Shown in pieces: positions 49,744 to 60,099 of a stretch of DNA of 64,000 nt. Numbering within the stretch: the stretch's first letter is position 1; each line of letters starts with the position of its first letter. The notes beneath the pieces are model-generated. The model did not search any database. It worked only from the letters and a program-made list of their open reading frames with translations, and was not told the DNA's origin. This DNA is from Brevundimonas sp. M20 (GTDB taxonomy: Bacteria; Pseudomonadota; Alphaproteobacteria; Caulobacterales; Caulobacteraceae): assembly GCF_006547065.1 (NCBI RefSeq), contig NZ_CP041243.1, positions 1,441,001 through 1,505,000 on the forward strand. Reading direction: 5' to 3'. Position numbers and translations under genes: made by a program.

Positions 49744-52700
49744 ATGCCAGCGCCGACATATGAGTATTCCTGGGACTTCTCGACCGGCCCCGGCGCCTGG
49801 ACGTCCTGGTTCGCCCCGTCCGTGGTTCAGGACCCCGGCGGGGCTGTCGCCGCCTTCACCCGGTTTCACGCACCGGGCAATGTGGACCCCAACCATATCG
49901 ACGGGATCGGCTCGCTGTTCCTTCTGGCGCATCTGTCGATCCCGACGGCCGGATCGGCGGGTGTGCTGAACCTGGCCGACGCCGAGTTCGAGATCACCAT
50001 CAAGGGCACGGACTTCGAGGCCAACGGCGGCAAGCTGATGGTCTGGGTCTGCCGCTACATCCCCGAGGAAGGCATCTTCCGGAACTACTATGTCGGCCTC
50101 CAGGTCACCAACTGGGCCAACACCGGCAACGACCTGGCGCCCCGGCTGACGGACGAGTGGCAGACGCTGACGGTCCAGCTCAGTGATGACCCCGCCGACT
50201 GGACCTATGCCGGAAATGCGGTGTCGACACAGGGCGACTGGGCGGATCGCTACCAGCCTTTCGATCTGGCCGGGACGCTGGGGACTGTGAACGCCACCCT
50301 GCATCTGGTCATGGTGGCGGACGAGGCGGATGAGGGGCCGAGCGGTTTTCTTGATATCGCCAACATCACCGTGCGGACCCAGACCCCGGCCGTGCCGATC
50401 GACGGCGCGTCGGCGGGCCACCAGATCTTCCATGGGCTGGAGGATCAGGACGCGACCGGCATGCTTGCGGGGGACGTCGGCGTTGATCCGGCGCTGGCCA
50501 GCTTCAGCCTGGTGGCGGGGTCCGCCCGGAACGGAACGGTGGTCATTGACCCGGCGACCGGGGCCTTCGCCTTCACTCCGAACGCGGACTTCTATGGTCC
50601 GACCGACTTCGTCGGCGCGGCGACCTTCCGCTACACCGTGACGGACGGGACCAACACCTCGGTCGAGAAGACGGTCATCGTCTTTGTGGGGCCGATCAAC
50701 GACGCGCCGGTCGCCTCCATTGTCGATGTGACAATGGATGTCACCTTCAATCAGCCCTTCAGCTACACCGTTTTCGGCGGAAACGATGTTGACGAGGAGC
50801 ATCTGACCTACCGGATCGTGGACGGCTCCGCGCAGAACGGCACGGTGACGATTGATCCGGACAGCGGTCGCTACGTCTTCACGCCGACTGCCGGCTATAC
50901 GGGGGCGGCCAGCTTCCAGTACGTTGTCAGCGACGGCCAATTGGACAGCGCGCCGGCGACGATCACCCTGAATGTGCGCGCGGAGAGTGATGATCCGGTC
51001 CTGCCGACCTTCCAGCAGGTGATCGACGACTATCTGCTGGCGGGCGATCCGCAGGGCTTCTACCGCTATGTCATCCTGCTGGCGGATGCCGGTGATCCCA
51101 ATGCGGCCTATCACTACGGCTCATGGCTCCACACCGGTCTGCATGTGGCGCAGGATACAGCGCTGGCCGCCCAGTACCTGACCCTCGCCGCCGCGACGGT
51201 GGCGGATGCGGCCCTGCAGCTGGCGGATATGTATCTGTCGGGAGACGGCGTGCCGCGCGATCCGGCGATGGCGCGGATGATGCTGGACCTGCATCCGTCC
51301 AGTGCGAAAGCCGTCTACCGTCTCGCGATCCTGGACGACCTCGGCTACGGCGCGCCGCAGGACCACGCCCGCGCTGTTGAGGGGTATCTCGAGGCGTCGA
51401 AGATGGGCGACGCGGACGCCATGTACACGCTGGGCCGTCGCTATCTGATGGGCGAGGGCGTCGCCTTCTCGGCGCAGGACGCCTACTTCTGGCTGGGCGT
51501 GGCGCTGAAGTACGACGGTGGGCCTACCTTCCCGGCGGGGGTCGACCAGTTCGACAATCTGCTGATCTTCAACCAGCAGCAGGCTGTGACCATGGCCGGG
51601 CTGACGCCGGCGCAGGTCGCCGCTCTGGACGCCCTGATCGCGGACTGGACCATCGGTCAGCCGTCCCCCGTCAACGATGCGCCCATGGCGGGGAGCGAGG
51701 GCGCCGCCGCCGGCGATGCGGGCGCGCCGCTGTCCGGAACCCTGGCGCAGGCCACGGACGCGGACGGCGATGCGCTGACCTATCTGCTGGTTCCGAACTC
51801 GGTCGAGCATGGCATGGTGGTCATCGACCCGGCGACCGGCGAATGGACCTTCACGCCTGAGGCCGACTACGACGGCCCCGCCTCGTTCCGTTATGTCGTG
51901 TCCGACGGTCAGGCGAACGGCGCTGAACGGACCGTCGAGATCGTCTTCGCGCCCGTCACCAATGCGGTGGATGACGCCGCTGCTCTGGACGAAACCGCGA
52001 CCCTGACGGTCGAAGCCGCCGAGGGGCTTCTGGCCAATGATGCCGTCTCCGCCGCGGGAAACGCGATCTCCGTCACCGCCGTGGGCGGGCAGGGCGGCGC
52101 CGTCGGGCAGGCGGTCGCGGGAACCTACGGCGCCATCACCATCCATGCGGACGGCAGCTACACCTATGTCGCCGATCCCTCCACGGCGGCGCTGATCCAG
52201 GGGCAGACCCGGACTGAGTCCTTCACCTATACGATCACCGACCAGAACGGGGTTTCGGACACCGCGACCCTGCTTCTGACACTCAACGGCGTGTCGGGCA
52301 CGGTGATCCAGGGGGATGGAACCCTTCAGGGCACGGCCTTTGACGACGTGATCACCGGCGGCCCCGGGCATGACATCCTGCTGGGATTGGGCGGCGATGA
52401 CCGGCTGATCGGCGGCGCGGGTGATCCGGACGAGCTGTTCGGCGGCGCGGGCGATGACATCTACGTCGTTTCTGGCGGCGGCGACACGATCGTGGAAAAC
52501 CCGGACGATGGCGTCGATACGGTCGAGACGGACCTGTCGGCTTTCAGCCAGCGCAACAATGTCGAGAACCTGACCTATACCGGCTCGAGCGCCTTCATCG
52601 GCAGCGGCAACGGGCTGGATAACGTCATCCGGGGCGGTGTCGGGGCGGACACGCTGATCGGCAACGGGGGCAATGACACCCTGATCGGCGGAGCGGGGGC

Positions 52701-55700
52701 GGCGAACACCCTGATCGGCGGCGCGGGCGATGACACCTATGTCGTCTCCAATGCGGGCGACAGCTACATCGAGAACGCAGACGAGGGGACCGATGGGGTC
52801 CTGACGGATGTCGCAGCCCTGACCCTGCGGGCGCATGTCGAGAACCTGACCTACACCGGGACGGGCGATTTCGCCGGCACGGGCAACGGGCTGGACAACG
52901 TCATCACCGGGGGCGACGGGAACGACACCTTGCGTGGCCATGCGGGCGCCGACGTCCTGCAGGGCGGCGCGGGCGCCAACCTCCTGATCGGCGGGGAGGG
53001 CGACGACACCTATGTGGTCACCAGCGCCGATGACATCCTCCATGAGGAAGAGGGCGAGGGATACGACACCGTCCGGACCGAGCTGTCCTTCCTCTCGTTG
53101 TTCCCGAACATCGAGGCCCTGATCTTCACCGGGACCGGGAATGTCGAGGGGGTCGGCAATGCGTTGGACAACCTGATCGTCGGCGGAGACGGCGACGATG
53201 TTCTGGACGGCGGCTATGGGGCGGACATGCTGGTCGGTGGTCTGGGCGACGACGTCTATGTGATCGATGACCTGCTCGATGTGATCCAGGAGGCGGCTGA
53301 CGAGGGCTTCGACACCGTTCGGACGACGCTGGACAGCCATACCCTCGCCGACGATCTGGAGGGGCTGGTCTTCATCGGCCACGGCGACTTCTCCGGGGTC
53401 GGCAATGCGGCGGATAACGTCCTTGTCGGAGGCGACGGCGATGACTGGCTGGACGGCGGGGCGGGCGCGGACGTGCTGGACGGCGGGTGGGGCGACGATC
53501 TCTATTTCATCGACGATTTCGGCGACCAGATCATCGACGCGGGCGGAAGGGACGCGGTGGACACCGCCCTTTCCGCCTACACGCTGCGCGCCGATCTTGA
53601 GGACCTGTACTACTCGGGCACGGGCGACTTCACCGGCACGGGCAACGCCGCGGCCAACGAGATCTTCGGTCTGGACGGCGACGACACGCTGGAGGGTCTG
53701 GACGGCGACGACCTGCTGGTCGGCGGGGCGGGGGACGACAGCCTGAACGGGGGCGCGGGCGATGACCTGATCAGCGGCGACGCCGGCGCGGACAGGATGA
53801 CCGGCGGCGACGGCGACGACCTCTACATGGTCGATGACGCCGGGGATGAGGTGATCGAGGATGAGGACGGCGGGTTCGACGGCATCCAGACCCTGCTGAG
53901 CAGCTACACCATGGCCGCCCATGTCGAGGCCCTGTTCTACATGGGGTCGGCGAACTTCACCGCCGTCGGCAATGCGCAGGACAACATCATCGTCGGCGGC
54001 GACGGGGACGATGATCTGACCGGCGGCGCGGGCAATGACGCCCTGTACGGCGGCTGGGGCCCCGACATTCTGCGCGGCGGGGCGGGCGAGGACGCCTACT
54101 TCATCGAGGACGAGACTGACCAGATCGTCGAGCTGGAGGGTGAGGGGGTTGATCAGGTCGTCACGGTCCTGAGCAGCTTCACCCTCGGCGACCATCTGGA
54201 GCAGCTGGCCTTCCTCGGCGCCGGAGACTTCGTCGGGATCGGCAACGATCTGGACAATCTGATCGTCGGCGGGGACGGCAATGACTGGCTCTACGGCGGT
54301 CTGGGGCTCGACACGCTGGAGGGCGGGTTGGGCGACGACACCTATGTGGTCGACGGTCTGGATGACGTCGTGACGGAGGCGCTGGGGGAAGGGTTCGACG
54401 TCATCGAGGTCACGGGTGGGCTGAACGCCTGGACGCTGGGCGCCAATCTGGAGGAGTTGCGGGTCAATACGACCCTGGCCTTCGCCCTGACCGGGAATGC
54501 GCTGAACAACGTCCTGACCAGTTCCGGTACGGGCAACGACATTCTGGACGGCGGTGCGGGCGCGGATACCCTGTCCGGCGGACGCGGCGATGATCTCTAT
54601 CTGGTCGATGACGCCGGGGACGTGATCATCGAGGCTGCGGGGCAGGGGTATGACACCGTCCGAGCAACCGCCGCGACCTATGTGCTGTGTGCCAATGTCG
54701 AGGCGCTGATCTTCGTCGGGACCGGCGCCTTCACCGGAACCGGCAACGCTTCGGACAACGCCCTGACCGGCGGCTCCGGCGCGGACACCCTGAATGGAGA
54801 CGCGGGCGACGATGTGCTGATCGGCGGCGCGGGGCTGGACGCCCTGACCGGCGGCGACGGCGTGGATCGGGTCGACTATTCGGGCGCGAGCGCGGCCGTC
54901 ACGGTGCGTCTGGACTTCAACCGCACCACCAATGACGGCGAGGGCGGCAGCGACACACTGTCCTCCATCGAGAATGTCGACGGTTCCGCTTTCGATGACC
55001 TGCTTATCGGTTCCTCGGGCGCGAATGTGCTGCGCGGTGGATCGGGGCGGGACACCCTGCTGGGCATGGCCGGGAACGACATCCTCATCGGCGGTTCAGG
55101 CGCGGCCAACATACTTCAGGGCGGAACCGGTGATGACCGCTACATCGTCACCGCCAGCGACACGATCGTGGAACTGGCGGGCGAAGGGATCGACACGGTC
55201 GAAACGACGCTGAATCTGATGACCCTGGCCGCCAATGTGGAGACCCTGATCTTCACCGGGACGGGCGCCTTCACCGGCACGGGCAACGCCTCGGACAACG
55301 TCATCATCGGCGGCACGTCCAACGATGTGCTGAGCGGCGGGGCGGGCGCAGACACCCTGAACGGTGGTGACGGCGATGACATCCTGCGGGGCGGCGCCGG
55401 AGTGGACATTCTGAACGGCGGGGCGGGCCTGGATACGCTGGACTACGGCCAGGCCGGGGCGGGCGCCGTGATCCGCATGGATCTGAACCGGACGACGCGG
55501 GACGGCGACGGCGCCACGGATATCTTCTCCGGGTTCGAGACTGTCATCGGCTCGGCCTTCGATGATGTGATTTTCGGCGACAACGCGGCCAATCTCATCA
55601 GCGGCGGGGCAGGGGCTGATGTGCTGCTCGGGCTGGGTGGGAACGATATCCTGATCGGCGGTCCGGGCGCGGCCAACACCCTGCAGGGCGGCACGGGCGA

Positions 55701-57321
55701 CGACCGCTATCTCCTGACAGCCTATGACACCGTGGTCGAACTGGCGGGCGAGGGGAACGACACGGTCGAAAGCGCCCTGAACAGCCTCGTTCTGGCGGCC
55801 AATGTGGAGACCCTGATCTTCACCGGCACAGGCGACTTCTACGCGACAGGGAACGTCACGGCCAATGTCATCAGCGGCGGGGCTTCAGGCGACCGACTGG
55901 ACGGCGGCGATGGGGACGACACCCTGCGCGGCGGTGGTGGCAATGACCTCCTGATCGGCGGATCAGGCGCCGATACCCTGTACGGTGAAGCGGGCAATGA
56001 CATCCTGAACGGCGGCGCCGGGAATGATGTGCTGATCGGGGGCGCGGGCGATGACCGCTATGTGGTCGACAGCGGCGGTGATCAGATCATCGAACTGGCG
56101 GGACAGGGGATCGACACGGTCGAGACGACCTTGAACAGCTGGACGCTGGCGGATGGGCTGGAGATCCTGATCTACACCGGGACCGCGGCCTTCACCGGCG
56201 TCGGCAATGGGGCCGACAACGTCATCACCGGCGGGATCGGGGCCGACACCTTCATCGCCGGATCGGGCGATGACACCTTCAACGGCGGTGCGGGATTCGA
56301 CACCGTGGACTACAGCGCCGTCGGGGCCGCGGTGACGGTCAAGCTGAACGGCTCGATCACCCAGAACGACGGGCAGGGCGGCGTCGATGTCCTGACCGGC
56401 ATCGAGCGGATCATAGGCACGGCCTTCGACGATCTTCTGGTCGGTGACGGGCAGGGCAACACCCTGATCGGCGGCGCGGGGCGCGACATCCTGCTGGGCA
56501 TGGCCGGGAATGACGTCCTGATTGGCGGGGAGGGCGCGGCCAATACGCTGCAGGGCGGAACCGGCGATGATCGCTACGTCGTCTCCGTCGCCGGGGACTC
56601 GGTGGTCGAACTGGTCAATGAGGGCGTCGATACGGTCGAGACCGCACTGTCGGCCTGGACCCTCGGCGCCAATCTCGAGAACCTGATCCACACCGGCTCG
56701 ACGGCCTTTACCGGGACTGGCAATGCGCTGGCCAACGTCATCACCGGCGGCGGTGGCGATGATCTGCTGCGAGGCGGCGGGGGCAATGATACGCTCAATG
56801 GCGATCTGGGCGACGACATCGCCGTCTTCTCCGGCCTGCGCTCGGCCTACACCATCGTCGCTACGGCAGAGGGATACCGGATCACAGACAATGATGTGGC
56901 GGTCGATGGCGATGACGGCATCGATCTGCTGATCGGGGTCGAGAAGGTGCGGTTCCGCGACGGCGCGACCCTGATCCTGTCAGAGCTTGGGCTGGGGGCG
57001 GCGACGATGGCGGGCGAGAAGGGGGCGTCGATGCTTGAGACCTCGCCGCTGTCGCCGCCGGTGGTTGCGATCATTGAGCCGCTGGTGCAGCCGGGCCTGG
57101 CGGACGATTTCGTACCTCTGCTGAAGGAGGGGGCCGGGCCGCTGGTCCTGCCCGGCCTGCCGGACGAGATCATCAGCGGCCCTGACGGCTCCCCTGTCGC
57201 CGCCGGAGGACATGGCCTGTTTGACCAGACGGATCCGCTGGTGATCCACGGTCCGCATGGCCCGCATCTCTTGCAGGTGGATGACGTCGCTGACGTCGGT
57301 CCGACGCCGGACTGGTTCTAG
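49744..57321 (+). CDS. giant RTX-type Ca2+-binding protein with Ig-like and Sel1-like domains
   Basis: A 2525-aa, acidic, Gly/Asp-rich protein without an N-terminal signal peptide, as expected for type I secretion. Order of parts: a beta-sandwich, lectin-like N-terminus (1-215); two tandem Ig/cadherin-like repeats (216-418; each ends in TFRYTVTDG or SFQYVVSDG); a helical Sel1/TPR-like block (420-640, e.g. ALQLADMYLSGDGVPRDPAM, AMYTLGRRYLMGEGV); another Ig-like repeat and a VCBS-like repeat (640-850); about 13 RTX modules with GGxGxD nonapeptides (about 853-2415); and a C-terminal tail ending TPDWF that probably holds the secretion signal. No transporter genes lie nearby. It is probably a surface or secreted adhesin or matrix protein. 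Confidence 0.88.
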   Translation: MPAPTYEYSWDFSTGPGAWTSWFAPSVVQDPGGAVAAFTRFHAPGNVDPNHIDGIGSLFLLAHLSIPTAGSAGVLNLADAEFEITIKGTDFEANGGKLMVWVCRYIPEEGIFRNYYVGLQVTNWANTGNDLAPRLTDEWQTLTVQLSDDPADWTYAGNAVSTQGDWADRYQPFDLAGTLGTVNATLHLVMVADEADEGPSGFLDIANITVRTQTPAVPIDGASAGHQIFHGLEDQDATGMLAGDVGVDPALASFSLVAGSARNGTVVIDPATGAFAFTPNADFYGPTDFVGAATFRYTVTDGTNTSVEKTVIVFVGPINDAPVASIVDVTMDVTFNQPFSYTVFGGNDVDEEHLTYRIVDGSAQNGTVTIDPDSGRYVFTPTAGYTGAASFQYVVSDGQLDSAPATITLNVRAESDDPVLPTFQQVIDDYLLAGDPQGFYRYVILLADAGDPNAAYHYGSWLHTGLHVAQDTALAAQYLTLAAATVADAALQLADMYLSGDGVPRDPAMARMMLDLHPSSAKAVYRLAILDDLGYGAPQDHARAVEGYLEASKMGDADAMYTLGRRYLMGEGVAFSAQDAYFWLGVALKYDGGPTFPAGVDQFDNLLIFNQQQAVTMAGLTPAQVAALDALIADWTIGQPSPVNDAPMAGSEGAAAGDAGAPLSGTLAQATDADGDALTYLLVPNSVEHGMVVIDPATGEWTFTPEADYDGPASFRYVVSDGQANGAERTVEIVFAPVTNAVDDAAALDETATLTVEAAEGLLANDAVSAAGNAISVTAVGGQGGAVGQAVAGTYGAITIHADGSYTYVADPSTAALIQGQTRTESFTYTITDQNGVSDTATLLLTLNGVSGTVIQGDGTLQGTAFDDVITGGPGHDILLGLGGDDRLIGGAGDPDELFGGAGDDIYVVSGGGDTIVENPDDGVDTVETDLSAFSQRNNVENLTYTGSSAFIGSGNGLDNVIRGGVGADTLIGNGGNDTLIGGAGAANTLIGGAGDDTYVVSNAGDSYIENADEGTDGVLTDVAALTLRAHVENLTYTGTGDFAGTGNGLDNVITGGDGNDTLRGHAGADVLQGGAGANLLIGGEGDDTYVVTSADDILHEEEGEGYDTVRTELSFLSLFPNIEALIFTGTGNVEGVGNALDNLIVGGDGDDVLDGGYGADMLVGGLGDDVYVIDDLLDVIQEAADEGFDTVRTTLDSHTLADDLEGLVFIGHGDFSGVGNAADNVLVGGDGDDWLDGGAGADVLDGGWGDDLYFIDDFGDQIIDAGGRDAVDTALSAYTLRADLEDLYYSGTGDFTGTGNAAANEIFGLDGDDTLEGLDGDDLLVGGAGDDSLNGGAGDDLISGDAGADRMTGGDGDDLYMVDDAGDEVIEDEDGGFDGIQTLLSSYTMAAHVEALFYMGSANFTAVGNAQDNIIVGGDGDDDLTGGAGNDALYGGWGPDILRGGAGEDAYFIEDETDQIVELEGEGVDQVVTVLSSFTLGDHLEQLAFLGAGDFVGIGNDLDNLIVGGDGNDWLYGGLGLDTLEGGLGDDTYVVDGLDDVVTEALGEGFDVIEVTGGLNAWTLGANLEELRVNTTLAFALTGNALNNVLTSSGTGNDILDGGAGADTLSGGRGDDLYLVDDAGDVIIEAAGQGYDTVRATAATYVLCANVEALIFVGTGAFTGTGNASDNALTGGSGADTLNGDAGDDVLIGGAGLDALTGGDGVDRVDYSGASAAVTVRLDFNRTTNDGEGGSDTLSSIENVDGSAFDDLLIGSSGANVLRGGSGRDTLLGMAGNDILIGGSGAANILQGGTGDDRYIVTASDTIVELAGEGIDTVETTLNLMTLAANVETLIFTGTGAFTGTGNASDNVIIGGTSNDVLSGGAGADTLNGGDGDDILRGGAGVDILNGGAGLDTLDYGQAGAGAVIRMDLNRTTRDGDGATDIFSGFETVIGSAFDDVIFGDNAANLISGGAGADVLLGLGGNDILIGGPGAANTLQGGTGDDRYLLTAYDTVVELAGEGNDTVESALNSLVLAANVETLIFTGTGDFYATGNVTANVISGGASGDRLDGGDGDDTLRGGGGNDLLIGGSGADTLYGEAGNDILNGGAGNDVLIGGAGDDRYVVDSGGDQIIELAGQGIDTVETTLNSWTLADGLEILIYTGTAAFTGVGNGADNVITGGIGADTFIAGSGDDTFNGGAGFDTVDYSAVGAAVTVKLNGSITQNDGQGGVDVLTGIERIIGTAFDDLLVGDGQGNTLIGGAGRDILLGMAGNDVLIGGEGAANTLQGGTGDDRYVVSVAGDSVVELVNEGVDTVETALSAWTLGANLENLIHTGSTAFTGTGNALANVITGGGGDDLLRGGGGNDTLNGDLGDDIAVFSGLRSAYTIVATAEGYRITDNDVAVDGDDGIDLLIGVEKVRFRDGATLILSELGLGAATMAGEKGASMLETSPLSPPVVAIIEPLVQPGLADDFVPLLKEGAGPLVLPGLPDEIISGPDGSPVAAGGHGLFDQTDPLVIHGPHGPHLLQVDDVADVGPTPDWF
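54871..55143 (+). repeat. 91-codon super-repeat, copy A
   Basis: First of three units of exactly 273 bp, from VDYSGASAAVTVRLDF to LQGGTGDDRY. It inserts a strand-rich segment (DYS...AVTV, SIENVDGSAFDDLLIG) in front of the nonapeptides. Confidence 0.75.
55438..55710 (+). repeat. 91-codon super-repeat, copy B
   Basis: Second unit, 273 bp, LDYGQAGAGAVIRMDLNRTT to LQGGTGDDRY. It begins 567 bp after copy A. Closest to copy A in its NRTT-DGDGATD part. Confidence 0.75.
56305..56577 (+). repeat. 91-codon super-repeat, copy C
   Basis: Third unit, 273 bp, VDYSAVGAAVTVKLNG to LQGGTGDDRY. It begins 867 bp after copy B; an additional plain RTX block lies between them. Confidence 0.75.
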
Positions 57322-58340
57322 TCGGCCAGCAAAGCGAGAAGGGCGAAGCTGGCCAGCCAGTGCTCGCCCATATAGTCGCCGGTGACATGGGGCAGGGCCG
57401 CGTCCAGATGGGTGGCAGCGGCCTTGCGGGCGATGACGGCGCGGATGTCGCCCTCCGGCAGAGCGGAGGCGATCTCGCGCCAACACCACGCCCGGCTGAG
57501 GTTCAGGCCGTCCAGATGGGCGATCTTGCCGTCCGACCGGTCGCTGACGCTGGCGGGGGTGAACAGGGTGGCGGGTCGCTGTGACCCGACCTTGGGCAGG
57601 AAGGCGTTGAACCAGTCCTGGAAGTCGTGCGGGTGCAGGACGCGCCGCATCAGGGCGGCCTCCATCAGGGCGGGCGACAGGAACTCGTCCTGCGACGGCT
57701 CCCATGCCTGACAGTCGCGGTCGTGGGCGTACCAGGCCATGGCCCTCTCGCGGCACAGGGTGGCCAGCACAGGGTCGTTGACCTCGGCCCAGTCCAACGT
57801 CAGCCGCAGGGCGAAGGCGGTGTTGTAGTGGGTCCCGACCCGCACCGGATAAGCCGCGAGGGGCAGGAAGGCGTGGAAGCGGTCGGCGAAGGCGCGGGCC
57901 AGCGGGCGCAGGATGGCGGCGCGACGGCGGCCGTCCTCGCTGTCGTGGCGGTCCATCTCGGCCGCCAGCATCAGCAGCCAGCCCCAGCCATACGGGCGTT
58001 CGAAGCCGCGGCTGGACGGCTGTTCCAGATAGGCGACCTCGGCGGCGACGTTCTCCGCCGTGAACAGCTCGTTGGCCAGCGCCCAGATGCGCGGCGCCTC
58101 GGGGTTGTCCGGATACAGCCGCAGCAGGGTGAACAGGGTCCACCAGCCGTGGACGCAGGAGTGCCAGTCGAAGCTGCCGAAGAAGATCGGATGCAGGTCG
58201 CGCGGACCCTTCACGTCGCGCTTGCCGGTCATCACGTGATCCAGCTTGTTCGGATACTCGCGCGTGACGTGGCCCAGGGCGGCGCTGGCGAAGCGGGAGG
58301 CCGTGGCGGCGTCGAGGGCCAAAGTCCGGGCGTGCGTCAT
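57318..58340 (-). CDS. DUF2891 family protein
   Basis: A 340-aa soluble protein of the DUF2891 family: YPNKLDHVMTGKRDVKGPRD, FFGSFDWHSCVHGWWTLFTLL, YGWGWLLMLAAEM, YPVRVGTHYNTAFAL and DFLSPALMEAALMRRVL are the recurring blocks. The repeated helix pairs with Trp/His clusters suggest an alpha/alpha-barrel, which would fit an enzyme acting on sugars or peptides, but no activity is established from sequence. It is last in the oxoprolinase operon, nine bases behind the DUF979 gene, and its end overlaps the giant RTX gene by four bases. Confidence 0.88.
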   Translation of the reverse strand: MTHARTLALDAATASRFASAALGHVTREYPNKLDHVMTGKRDVKGPRDLHPIFFGSFDWHSCVHGWWTLFTLLRLYPDNPEAPRIWALANELFTAENVAAEVAYLEQPSSRGFERPYGWGWLLMLAAEMDRHDSEDGRRRAAILRPLARAFADRFHAFLPLAAYPVRVGTHYNTAFALRLTLDWAEVNDPVLATLCRERAMAWYAHDRDCQAWEPSQDEFLSPALMEAALMRRVLHPHDFQDWFNAFLPKVGSQRPATLFTPASVSDRSDGKIAHLDGLNLSRAWCWREIASALPEGDIRAVIARKAAATHLDAALPHVTGDYMGEHWLASFALLALLAD

Positions 58341-58349
58341 CAGGCGAAC

Positions 58350-59315
58350 TCAGAAGCGGAAAGCGAGGGCGTACATCAGGCCGATATTGACCACCAGCAT
58401 GATCAGGGCGGTCGGGATCTGGGCCCGGATCACGCCGTTCAGGGCGGCGTTGCGGTCCGGCAGTTCCAGCAGGTTGGCCGGCACCACATTGAAGTTTGCC
58501 GCCATGGGCGTCATCAGCGTTCCGCAGAAACCGGCCAGCATGCCGATGGCGCAGACGATGGCCGGGTTGCCGTCGAACTGATGCACCACGATGGGCAGGC
58601 CGATGGCGGCGGTCATCACCGGAAAGGCGGCGAAGGCGTTGCCCATGATGACGGTGAACAGCGCCATGCCGACGCAGTAGGCGGCCACCGCCAGCAGGGG
58701 CGTGGTCAGGGGCACGGTCTGGCTGACCAGTTGGCCGACCACGCCGCCGACATCAGCCGCCAGAAACACCGCGCCCAGCGACGCCAGCATCTGGGGCAGC
58801 AGGCTGGCCCAACCGATGGAATCCATCAGTCGACGACCTTCCTGCAACGGCGCCAATGCGGGCGGGCGGAACCAGGTCATGGCCGCGAACAGGGCGATGA
58901 CGCAGCCGAGACCCAGCGCGATCAGGGTGGTCTGCTTGTCTGAAATCAGCCAGGCGCCCGCCGCCGTGTGTTTGGCCAGCAGGGTGCCGCCGACGGCGAC
59001 CAGCGGGATGATCAGGGCGGGAACGAACAGGGCGTTGCCCCGGCGCGCGGCGCTGTCGCGGCGTTCGTCGGTGGAGGTGGTGGCGGGTTGTCCAACGCCC
59101 ATCTTGCCGATGGCCCCGATGACGACCAGCGCCACAACCAGCAGGCCGTTGCCCAGCCCGCCCAGCAGATCCCCGAACAGCAGGGATGTCGCGATCAGGC
59201 CCCAGAACAGGGTGCTTCGGATGCGGGTCGCGTGCGCCCGGTCCATAGCCGTGAAGACGGCGAAGGCCAGGAACATCAGGCCGGTGACGATGTAGGCGTG
59301 CTGCAAGGTGATCAT
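58350..59315 (-). CDS. DUF979 family membrane protein (putative permease subunit)
   Basis: A 321-aa protein with about nine to ten transmembrane helices. Conserved-looking parts are [60 protein letters not shown] and [23 protein letters not shown]979 proteins always seem to pair with DUF969; together they look like a split transporter of the gluconate/ion-transporter type. Overlaps the DUF969 gene by four bases. The neighbouring oxoprolinase suggests 5-oxoproline or a pyroglutamyl peptide as substrate (inference). Confidence 0.85.
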   Translation of the reverse strand: MITLQHAYIVTGLMFLAFAVFTAMDRAHATRIRSTLFWGLIATSLLFGDLLGGLGNGLLVVALVVIGAIGKMGVGQPATTSTDERRDSAARRGNALFVPALIIPLVAVGGTLLAKHTAAGAWLISDKQTTLIALGLGCVIALFAAMTWFRPPALAPLQEGRRLMDSIGWASLLPQMLASLGAVFLAADVGGVVGQLVSQTVPLTTPLLAVAAYCVGMALFTVIMGNAFAAFPVMTAAIGLPIVVHQFDGNPAIVCAIGMLAGFCGTLMTPMAANFNVVPANLLELPDRNAALNGVIRAQIPTALIMLVVNIGLMYALAFRF

Positions 59316-60040
59316 CGGGCCGCCTCCTGTTCGGAGACGGGCGCGCCGAGATCGCGCCTTATGGTCCGGTCAAACAACCACAGACGAACGCCGTGCACGA
59401 TGAAGGCGGCGATGGCGGTCGGGATGGCCCACAGGGAGATGTGCAGGGCCTCGACCTTGATCCCTGCCTGTTCGAGGAAGCCCACCATCAGGACGATGGA
59501 GCCGATGGCGATGAAGATGTCCTCGCCGAAGAACAGGCCGATGTTGTCGGTGGCGGCGCTCATGCCGCGAATGCGGAAACGGGCCTTGTCGGGCAAGGGA
59601 CCATGCTCGGTCTCCGCCGCGCCCTCGGCCATGGGGGCCACCAGCGGCCGCACCATCTGCGGATGCCCGCCCAACGAGGTCAGGCCGAGCGCCGAGGTGG
59701 CCTGCCGCACGAACAGATAGACCAGCAGCAGCCGCCCTGCGGTGGCGGCGCGGACGCTGGCGATCATCTGGCGCGCTCGTTCCTGAAGGCCTGCTCGCTC
59801 CAGCACCCCGATGACCGGCAGGATCAACCAGGTGATGTGGAAATAGCGGTTGTCATTGAAGGCGTCGCCGAACCGGGTCAGCGTCGCCACGCCGGCGCCG
59901 AACAGGCTGGCGACGTCCACGCCCGGCCCGACCACCGTCAGCACGCCGGTGACGACGGCGGCGACCAATATGACCAGCAGCGGATTGATCCGGGCCACAA
60001 AACCCGCGACCACGACCGCGATCCCCAGAAGCACCAGCAT
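59312..60040 (-). CDS. DUF969 family membrane protein (putative permease subunit)
   Basis: A 242-aa protein with about six transmembrane helices: [39 protein letters not shown], then [20 protein letters not shown] and [20 protein letters not shown]. It is the partner of the adjacent DUF979 protein. It begins 59 bp downstream of the oxoprolinase stop and overlaps DUF979 by four bases. Confidence 0.85.
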   Translation of the reverse strand: MLVLLGIAVVVAGFVARINPLLVILVAAVVTGVLTVVGPGVDVASLFGAGVATLTRFGDAFNDNRYFHITWLILPVIGVLERAGLQERARQMIASVRAATAGRLLLVYLFVRQATSALGLTSLGGHPQMVRPLVAPMAEGAAETEHGPLPDKARFRIRGMSAATDNIGLFFGEDIFIAIGSIVLMVGFLEQAGIKVEALHISLWAIPTAIAAFIVHGVRLWLFDRTIRRDLGAPVSEQEAAR

Positions 60041-60099
60041 GGAATCCTGCCCTCCGTCCCGGTGCGGACAGTTGCGCGGTTCGGGCGGCAGCGGAAGCC

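Larger units (their letters stand above)
52320..56820 (+). repeat. RTX module array within the giant gene
   Basis: About 13 modules, each made of GGxGxDxLxGG nonapeptides, a DDxYxV strand, a D/E-VE-E-G-x-DTV-T-L segment and the recurring ENLxxTGTGxFxGxGNxxDNxIxGG motif. Spacing varies from about 260 to 560 bp, because three modules carry an inserted extra unit. The nonapeptides bind Ca2+ in known RTX proteins. Confidence 0.85.

Noticed and set aside
51121..54195. A 1024-codon open frame on the minus strand inside the giant RTX gene
   Set aside because: It is antisense to the RTX repeats; its composition (runs of Val, Ala, Asp, Arg) mirrors the GGxGxD codons, and it has no recognisable domain.
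52320..56820. Regular repeats that could suggest a CRISPR array or satellite
   Set aside because: The repeats are in frame, of variable spacing, and encode RTX nonapeptides; no constant repeat/variable spacer pattern exists.
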